64,000 nt of DNA from NCBI RefSeq assembly GCF_009712475.1, contig NZ_VCJO01000010.1, positions 149,028 to 213,027 of the forward strand, read 5' to 3'. The notes under the pieces are model-generated. The model saw nothing but the letters and a program-made list of their open reading frames with translations, was not told the origin of the DNA and searched no databases. This stretch comes from Micromonospora sp. CP22. GTDB taxonomy: Bacteria; Actinomycetota; Actinomycetes; Mycobacteriales; Micromonosporaceae. Shown here piece after piece: positions 58,202 through 64,000 of the stretch. Within the stretch, counting starts at the first letter, position 1; each line of letters begins with the position of its first letter. Position numbers and translations under genes: made by a program.

Positions 58202-61200
58202 ACCGCACCCTCTTCGAAGTCCTCGGCGGTGTCCCAGCCGGCGGGTCGCGGCTCGCCCTTGGCGTCCCGCAACTCGTCGATGAGCGCGCTCAGCCCGGCG
58301 ACCGTCGCCGCCCGCATCACGTCACGCATGGGCAGGTCGACGCCCCACACCCCGCGTACCTCGGCGACGAACCGGGTGGCGAGCAGACTGTCACCGCCGA
58401 GCCGGAAGAAGTTCTCGTCGCGGCCCACCGCGTCCAGTCCGAGCAGCTTGGCCCAGCGTTCGGCGACGAAGATCTCGGTGCCGCCCCTCGGCGGGGCGCC
58501 CACGTCGCGTGGTCGGTCGACGGCCTGTTCGAGGACCGTCTGGATCCGCCGCCGATCGACCTTGCCGTTGGCGCTGAGCGGCAGCGCGGGCAACACGGCG
58601 ATGTGGGCCGGCACCATGTGCTCGGGCAACCGTTCCTCGGCCCACCGGCGTACCCGGTCCGGGTCGACCCCGCCCGCAGTCGCGGGACGGTCGGCGGTCA
58701 ACAGGATCTCGCCGGTAGCCTCGGTGCGCAGCACCCGCACGTCGGTCAGCCCCGCCGCGGCCAACGCCTGCGTCCAACGGTCGGGGCCGTGGAGCCAGCC
58801 GGCTCGACCGTCGGCGTCGAGTCGTCCCGCCCGCGCCTCCAGTGGCAGCGCGCTGACCAGCGCCAGCGGCGTCGGGTGGGCGCGTTCGAGCAGGTAGAGC
58901 CGACCACCGTCGGCGAGCAGCAGCCCCATGGTCGCCGCCGCGGTCTCCGGGTCGGACATCCGGTGCAGGACGTTGTTCGCCACCACGGCGTCGAAGGCGT
59001 GCACGTGCGGTGCGGCGACCGCGTCCGGGCCCTGCACCGCCACCTGGACGCGGTGCCCGTGCTCACGCAGCGACGCCTCGGCCTTGGCCAGGGTCGACCG
59101 GGCCGCGCCGAGCAGCGTGTAGTCGACCGCCGTCCCGGACAGCGCCGCCAGCAGTCGGGCCGCGCCCCGGCCGCTGTCGGTCTGCCAGTCGGCCACCGCG
59201 CACGGTGACGTGCCACCGCGCTCCTTCAGGTCGTGGCCGACCGCGGCGAGGCACTCGGCGGTGGCGGGCATCAGGTCGTTGAGCGCCTCCGGGGCCAGCA
59301 CCGGGTCGTCCAGCAACGCGGTGGCGTCGGCGTCGCCGGAGAGGATGGCCGTGTAGAGCGCCGCCGCGTACTCCAGAGTGGTCGCGACCGGCGCCAGGCG
59401 CGTGCCGTGGGCGCTCTCCCGGACCCGCTTGGCCCAGTTCGCGTCCGTGACCTCGGCCCACCTCGCTGCGGGTACGAACCCGCCGGACGCCCGGGACAGC
59501 ACGTCGCGCTGCGCCAGGTAGTCGCACCAGACGTCCACGACCGGCCGTTGCTGGGCGCAGACGGCGAACGGCGTGCTCCCGGGCTCGACCAGCGACGCGA
59601 CGACCTCGGCCAGCAGCACCTCCACCAGCTGATGTTCGAGCAGCAGCGGGTCGTCCCCGGTCGGCGTGCCCGTCGGCGGCAGGAACTCGTCACCGGGCCG
59701 CCCGGGAGCCGGCGCGGCGGCCGGACGATCGACGTCCGGTGTCGAGGAACGCTCGACCACCGCGGCGACCACCTCGCGTCGACCGTCGGTGACGACGACG
59801 GCGACGGCCTGGGCCACCTCGGGGTACGCGGTCAGGCAGGACTCGATCTCGCCCAGTTCGACCCGGAAGCCGTTGATCTTCACCTGCTGGTCGAGGCGGC
59901 CCAGGAACTCCAGGTTGCCGTCGGGCCAGTACCGGCCCAGGTCACCGGTGCGGTACCAGCGCTCGCCGTCCACCAGCGGGAAACGGAGCGCGCTCAGCTC
60001 GGCGTCGCCCCGGTAGCCCACCGCCACCCCGGCACCGCCGATCCACAACTCGCCCGGCACCCAGTCGGGACAGTCCCGGCCACGGCTGTCCACCACCCGG
60101 AACTTCTGGTTCCGCAGCGGCACACCGTACGGGATCGACCGCCAGTCGGCGGGCACCTCGACGACCTCGAAGGAGTTCGACCAGATCGCCGCTTCGGTGG
60201 CACCACCGAGCGAGATGAACCGGCACCGGCCGTCGGTCGCACCGGCCAGCCTGCCGGGCAGGTCGAGACCGATCCAGTCGCCGGAGAGCAGGGCGAGCCG
60301 CATCGTGGCGGGCAGATCGGCGTCGTCGGCGGCGGTGAGCAGCATGTCCAGCAGGGCGGGAACCGTGTTCCACACGGTCACCCCGTGCCGACGGCACAGC
60401 GCCAGCCACTCGGCGGCGTCGCGTCGGCCGGACTCGGGTACCAGCACCGCGGCGCCACCCACCGCGAGCAGACCGAAGATGTCCCACACCGAGAGGTCGA
60501 AGTCCAGCGCGGAAACCGCCAGGACACGGTCGGCCGGGCCGACGTCGAACCGCTCGTTGATGTCCTCGACGGTGTTCACCGCCGCCCGATGGGTGAGTTC
60601 GACCCCCTTCGGCAGGCCGGTGGAGCCCGACGTGAAGATCACGTACGCGGCGTCGTCGGGGTCGGCGGAGACCGGCGCGGCCAACGGCTCGGCCGCCTCG
60701 GCGGCCTCGATGGTGAGGATCTCGGCAGCCGCACCGGCCGGATCCAGCAGCCCACTGCCGTCGAGGACGACCTGGACGCCGCTGAGTTCGAGGATGCGGG
60801 CGCGACGCTCGGCGGGCTGGTCCACCCCGATCGGGACGTACGCCGCACCGGCGGCGAGCACGCCGAGGACGGCCACGATCTGCGGTACGCCCTTGGGCGC
60901 CAGCACGGCCACATACGATCCCCGGCCCACGCCACGTTCGGCGAGCGCGCCGGCGACGCGGAGGGCACGCGCGGCGAGTTCGTCGTGGTGCAGCACCTCC
61001 TGCTCGCCCCAGAGCAACGCGGGTCGTCCGGCCCGTGCGCCGGCCTCGGCGAAGAACCGGGTGTGCAGCAGGTTGTCGGTCATCGTGCGGGTGGTCGAGT
61101 TGACCGCCGCCCGCGTGCGTCGGGTCGCCTCGGGCAGGGCGATCTCCGGTACCGTGCTCGTCCACGCGCCGGCGAGCAGGTCGCGGACCAGCGTCTCGTA

Positions 61201-62751
61201 CGCGGACAGCATCGCGTCCAGCATGCCGTCGGGGAACAGCGCCTCGACAGCGTCCCACACCAGGCGTACGGTGCCGTCGGCGGTGCGGTAGATCTGGTGG
61301 TCGAGCCAGATCTGCGGGGTCTGGGAGATCATCCACGTCGGCTCGCCGAAACGGGCGGCGAACTCCTCCGGGATCAGCGGAGCCGACAGGTCCACAGAGA
61401 ACACGACGGGTGCCGCACGGGGTGCCTCCGGATCCGCGCGGGTGAACTCGCGCAGCACGTCGACACCGGTGTACGCGGCGTGCCCGATGTCCTCGTGCAT
61501 CTGCCTCTGCAGCGTGCGCGCGCGGTCGGCGAAGCTGTCGCCGGAGAGGTCGACCTCCAACAGCACCAGCCCGGAGAAGTCGCCGACCAGTCGGGGCATC
61601 TCGGGATGTACGTCGAGATCACGGTCGAACAGCGGCAGGCTGAGCAGGAAGTGCTCGTCCCCGCTCCACCGGCTCAGCACCGTGGCGTACGCGGTGGCCA
61701 GCACCGCCGCGGGCGTCAGCCCCGCCTCGTTGGCACGACGCTCCAGCTCCCGCCACTCGGGCACGGTGAGGTCGAAGTAGCGACGGGCGAAGCGTTGCAC
61801 GGTGAGCGCGTCCGGGTCGACCGCGAGCGGCAGCTTCGGGCCGCCGGGCAACGTCGGCAGTCGGCGCTGCCAGTACGGGCGGGCCCGTTCCCGCTCGTCG
61901 GCACGGGTGCCGGCCTGCTCGGTGAGGTACTGGCCGAAGGTGTAGCCGACCTCGCCGAGCGCCTCCGGGTCGTCGTACAGGGCGACCAGGTCGGAGAGCA
62001 TCACCCGGAAGCTGGCCAGGTCCACGGCCAGCAGGTCGATGTTGAAGTGCAGCCGGTCCACCCCGCCGGGCAGCCGGGTCAGCAGCACGTCGACCACCTC
62101 GCCCCGGCCCACCTCCAGGATGCGGTGGGATAGCCGGTCCCGCAGCTCCAGCGCGGCGGTCGCCGCCTCGTCGGCGCTGCGATCGCGCAGGTCGTGCACG
62201 GTCAGCCCGGGCCACGGGGACTCCGGCAGGATCCGCTGGGTAGCGTCCTCGTCGAACCGCGCCCGCAGCATCGGATGGCGGGCCAGCAACGCCCGGACCG
62301 CCCGTTCGAGTCGCTGGGCGTCCACGGCGGTCGAGTCGAACTCAAGGTAGTTGTGGCAGCCGACGCCGCCGAGCGCGTGGTCGCCCGAGCGACCGAAGAG
62401 GTATGCCTGTTGCACCGGGGTCAGCGGAAATGCCGCGTCCGGGTCGTGGCGCTCGACGTCGGGCACCGGCGGGGTGGACGCCGAGGGCTCGGACGCAGCC
62501 ACGGGTACGCCGACCAACTCGACCCAGGCCGACAGTCGCGGGTCGGTGGCCAGTTGGGTGAACGTCACCTCGGCGCCGGTGGCGTTGAGCCGGCTGGCCA
62601 GCCGCATCAGGTGCAGCGACTGGAGGCCGAGTTCGAACAGGTTGCTGTCGTCGTCCGCTGTGGTCAGCTCCATGCCGAGCAGTTCGGACACCGCGGCGCG
62701 CAGGGCGTCCCGATCCGTCCCGGCGCCGCAGTCGGTGTTCTCCGATAACAT
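58198..62751 (-). CDS. NRPS module 1: ArCP-Cy-A(Cys)[MT/E-like]-PCP (PchE/HMWP2-like)
   Basis: A 1517-residue synthetase. Domains: aryl carrier protein (10-85) with Ser45 in ELGLQSLHL; Cy (105-535) with the heterocyclization motif DLLAVD; A domain from ~545 with pocket residues D-L-W-N-L-S-L-I-W, cysteine; a ~350-residue methyltransferase-like insert (about 990-1345) between core motifs A8 and A10; PCP with Ser1455 (GGDSLLATRF). The insert sits where PchE and HMWP2 carry an epimerase derived from a methyltransferase, and its SAM-loop is degenerate. It has no own starter A domain, so an aryl-AMP ligase must load Ser45. AGGGAG precedes ATG. Confidence 0.93.
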   Translation of the reverse strand: MLSENTDCGAGTDRDALRAAVSELLGMELTTADDDSNLFELGLQSLHLMRLASRLNATGAEVTFTQLATDPRLSAWVELVGVPVAASEPSASTPPVPDVERHDPDAAFPLTPVQQAYLFGRSGDHALGGVGCHNYLEFDSTAVDAQRLERAVRALLARHPMLRARFDEDATQRILPESPWPGLTVHDLRDRSADEAATAALELRDRLSHRILEVGRGEVVDVLLTRLPGGVDRLHFNIDLLAVDLASFRVMLSDLVALYDDPEALGEVGYTFGQYLTEQAGTRADERERARPYWQRRLPTLPGGPKLPLAVDPDALTVQRFARRYFDLTVPEWRELERRANEAGLTPAAVLATAYATVLSRWSGDEHFLLSLPLFDRDLDVHPEMPRLVGDFSGLVLLEVDLSGDSFADRARTLQRQMHEDIGHAAYTGVDVLREFTRADPEAPRAAPVVFSVDLSAPLIPEEFAARFGEPTWMISQTPQIWLDHQIYRTADGTVRLVWDAVEALFPDGMLDAMLSAYETLVRDLLAGAWTSTVPEIALPEATRRTRAAVNSTTRTMTDNLLHTRFFAEAGARAGRPALLWGEQEVLHHDELAARALRVAGALAERGVGRGSYVAVLAPKGVPQIVAVLGVLAAGAAYVPIGVDQPAERRARILELSGVQVVLDGSGLLDPAGAAAEILTIEAAEAAEPLAAPVSADPDDAAYVIFTSGSTGLPKGVELTHRAAVNTVEDINERFDVGPADRVLAVSALDFDLSVWDIFGLLAVGGAAVLVPESGRRDAAEWLALCRRHGVTVWNTVPALLDMLLTAADDADLPATMRLALLSGDWIGLDLPGRLAGATDGRCRFISLGGATEAAIWSNSFEVVEVPADWRSIPYGVPLRNQKFRVVDSRGRDCPDWVPGELWIGGAGVAVGYRGDAELSALRFPLVDGERWYRTGDLGRYWPDGNLEFLGRLDQQVKINGFRVELGEIESCLTAYPEVAQAVAVVVTDGRREVVAAVVERSSTPDVDRPAAAPAPGRPGDEFLPPTGTPTGDDPLLLEHQLVEVLLAEVVASLVEPGSTPFAVCAQQRPVVDVWCDYLAQRDVLSRASGGFVPAARWAEVTDANWAKRVRESAHGTRLAPVATTLEYAAALYTAILSGDADATALLDDPVLAPEALNDLMPATAECLAAVGHDLKERGGTSPCAVADWQTDSGRGAARLLAALSGTAVDYTLLGAARSTLAKAEASLREHGHRVQVAVQGPDAVAAPHVHAFDAVVANNVLHRMSDPETAAATMGLLLADGGRLYLLERAHPTPLALVSALPLEARAGRLDADGRAGWLHGPDRWTQALAAAGLTDVRVLRTEATGEILLTADRPATAGGVDPDRVRRWAEERLPEHMVPAHIAVLPALPLSANGKVDRRRIQTVLEQAVDRPRDVGAPPRGGTEIFVAERWAKLLGLDAVGRDENFFRLGGDSLLATRFVAEVRGVWGVDLPMRDVMRAATVAGLSALIDELRDAKGEPRPAGWDTAEDFEEGAV

Positions 62752-62969
62752 TCTCTAGCTCCCTTGCGCGCTATCGACTCCGCTGCGGAATGTTCGAAAT
62801 ACGTCGACGGGCGGGATGCGAGATTGATGCCGGACTAACTGTCGACATCAACGCCGACACCTGACACCGACCCTAACAGCAGCCCGCAGCGCCGAGCAAT
62901 GCATCACCACCGCATGGGTGGCCGTGAATATCGTGGGTAACGCCATGAGAATCACACATCGACGCCCAC
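62752..62969 (-). promoter_or_regulatory. Intergenic promoter region of NRPS 1
   Basis: 218 bp that hold no gene. TGTTCGAAAT at 62791-62800 shares the TGTTCGARA core with the ABC promoter motif and is ~40 bp from the NRPS 1 start. No IdeR/DmdR iron box (TTAGGTTAGGCTAACCTAA type) is visible here, which is unexpected for a siderophore cluster. Confidence 0.45.
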
Positions 62970-63833
62970 CTACCGGTCGACGCCCATCATTTCGGAAAGG
63001 GAATCACCCAGCCGCGTTCCCGGAACACCGAGATCGAAGGACAGATCGAAGTGGTTCCGCGACGGCACGACGAGGTCGGTCACCCGGCCGCCGCCGGCCC
63101 GCACGGCGTCGACGAACTCCCGGTGCTGCCGACCGAACTCGTCGGTCTCGTTCTCCCCCCGCGCGACGACCAGCGGCGGCAACGCCGACGGCAGCCGGTG
63201 CATGGGGCTGCACTCCCGCGCCGTGCGCGGATCCAGCCCGAGCACCTCGTTCACGTACGTCCGGCGCACCGGCTCGAGATCGTAGACGCCACTGAGCAGG
63301 ACCGCGCCCGTCACCGCCCGGTCGGGACGCTTCCCGTGCCGCTGCCAACCGACCTCGTCGAGCAGGGACATGACGGCCAGGTGCGCGCCTGCGGAACACC
63401 CGCTCAGGTAGATCGACGAGGGGCTCGACGGCAGTTGCGCGGCGTTGCGGTCCAGCCAGCGCACTCCCTCGGCGACCATGTCGACGATCTCCGGCAGCCG
63501 GTACCGGGGGGCCAGGCCGTATCCCAACGCCGCGACGGAGATGCCGCGCGGCACCAGGTCCAGCGCCATGAAGGACGATTCGAGTCGACTCAACTCCTGC
63601 CAGTACCCGCCGTGGATGAACACCAGCAGGTTTCCGCCCGCCCCGGCAGCCGGGAAATAGTCGAGCAATTGCTCCGGGCGCGGGCCGTAGCGTATGCCGG
63701 AATGCACCTCGAGCCGGTCGCGCGCCAGTGCGCTACGTTCCGCGTACTCGCGCAGGAAAACGTTGATGTCCGGAACGCACGAACTCGGCGAGTACTGAAT
63801 ATCCAGGGATCGTTGGTCGTACGTCAGATACAC
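62970..63833 (-). CDS. Alpha/beta hydrolase resembling kynurenine formamidase
   Basis: A 287-residue esterase/lipase-fold enzyme. Seen: the HGGxW oxyanion motif (VFIHGGYWQELSRLESS) characteristic of animal/fungal-type kynurenine formamidases, nucleophile Ser in SGCSAGAHLAV, and the late His in PSRNHFDLSF. Formamidase makes kynurenine from N-formylkynurenine. In this place, upstream of an NRPS that lacks a starter pathway, it may help make an aromatic starter from tryptophan. Other ester or amide hydrolysis is possible. GTG 63833 was chosen (AAGAGAC before it); a TTG at 63860 is less likely. Confidence 0.78.
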   Translation of the reverse strand: MYLTYDQRSLDIQYSPSSCVPDINVFLREYAERSALARDRLEVHSGIRYGPRPEQLLDYFPAAGAGGNLLVFIHGGYWQELSRLESSFMALDLVPRGISVAALGYGLAPRYRLPEIVDMVAEGVRWLDRNAAQLPSSPSSIYLSGCSAGAHLAVMSLLDEVGWQRHGKRPDRAVTGAVLLSGVYDLEPVRRTYVNEVLGLDPRTARECSPMHRLPSALPPLVVARGENETDEFGRQHREFVDAVRAGGGRVTDLVVPSRNHFDLSFDLGVPGTRLGDSLSEMMGVDR

Positions 63834-63875
63834 GTCTCTTCGCTTCCGGTGCCGGAACAATTACTGGCCGTCGGC

Positions 63876-63909
63876 TTCGTCTCCGGCACCTCGATGTACC
63901 GGAGACGAA
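63876..63909. terminator. Hairpin upstream of the formamidase-like gene
   Basis: Arms TTCGTCTCCGG and CCGGAGACGAA (11 bp, extendable by 3 after one mismatch) with a 12-nt loop, 43 bp before the GTG. It may terminate a gene beyond the right edge or act in the leader of this gene. Confidence 0.5.
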
Positions 63910-63916
63910 ACCGACG

Positions 63917-63942
63917 ACACGCTCTCAGAGCGTGTTTGAGAA
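63917..63942. promoter_or_regulatory. Palindrome and operator-like motif near the right edge
   Basis: ACACGCTCT-C-AGAGCGTGT (63917-63935) is a 9-bp-arm palindrome. Its right half continues into AGCGTGTTTGAGAA (63929-63942), 12/14 identical to the ABC promoter motif at 52713. Beyond it no ORF can be judged before the window ends. Confidence 0.45.
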
Positions 63943-64000
63943 GGTCTGTTTTGGACGGCGTGGCGGCGTGACATGCACCGTTGGGGCGGGCAGGGTGGCG

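Noticed and set aside
59233..62133. A 966-codon plus-strand open frame across NRPS 1
   Set aside because: Shadow of the NRPS gene, whose domain motifs are continuous on the minus strand.
63920..64000. Insertion sequence end at the right edge
   Set aside because: GAGCGTGTTTGAGAA-type ends occur in some IS elements, but no transposase or second repeat is inside the window, so it is kept only as an alternative.

Overview
The window is high-GC DNA with actinobacterial start-codon use (many GTG starts), leaderless -10/ATG arrangements and U-tract-less hairpin terminators. The gene content (secreted CBM2 glycoside hydrolases, TrmI next to a Rip-like M50 protease and a RecB-like nuclease, many NarL-type two-component systems) suggests a Micromonosporaceae member, probably Micromonospora. 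That placement is inference from gene style; no rRNA or tRNA is present to test it.

Left part (1-20.5 kb) is mostly housekeeping and stress functions. It holds trmI (cut by the window edge), an M50-CBS protease and a divergent Fe-S RecB-like nuclease. A two-component system with a MacB/FtsX-type ABC exporter follows, then a HAD phosphatase, a zinc metallopeptidase, an ACC deaminase with a leaderless operator-promoter, a secreted HNH nuclease, an AraC-VOC-UvrA-like operon, the lactate-oxidation operon lutABC, and a second two-component system divergent from a small DUF6223-like membrane protein.

Middle part (20.5-42.8 kb) is accessory metabolism. Three secreted arabinoxylan-active enzymes (GH11-CBM2, GH43-AbfB, CE1-CBM2) are scattered as single genes. 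A PucR regulator faces an unusual class II aldolase-aminotransferase fusion plus FGGY kinase. A CPA2 antiporter carries a UBP zinc finger and is preceded by a miniature KhtT-like protein. A C-terminal relic of argS sits beside a long palindrome. A MarR gene and an FMN reductase-GNAT fusion share an intergenic region in which two operator palindromes overlap both promoters. A LAL regulator, nitroreductase and PaaX regulator follow.

Right part (42.8-64 kb) is a biosynthetic cluster for a pyochelin/yersiniabactin-like thiazoline compound. Two paralogous TetR genes flank an MFS exporter. Then, on the minus strand and in transcription order, come an alpha/beta hydrolase resembling kynurenine formamidase, NRPS 1 (ArCP-Cy-A[MT/E-like]-PCP), NRPS 2 (docking-Cy-A-PCP-TE), a thiazolinyl imine reductase, a YbtPQ/IrtAB-like ABC pair, a type II thioesterase and an AsnB-like amidotransferase. 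Both A domains read as cysteine-specific (DLWNLSLIW and DLYNLSLIW). The expected product is aryl-thiazoline-thiazolidine without the pyochelin N-methyl. No salicylate synthase or aryl-AMP ligase lies in the window, and the formamidase hints at a tryptophan-derived aromatic starter. A repeated motif (AACGYGTTCGARAA) at the MFS and ABC promoters, with weaker copies at other promoters, suggests a TetR regulon. The cluster runs off the right edge.
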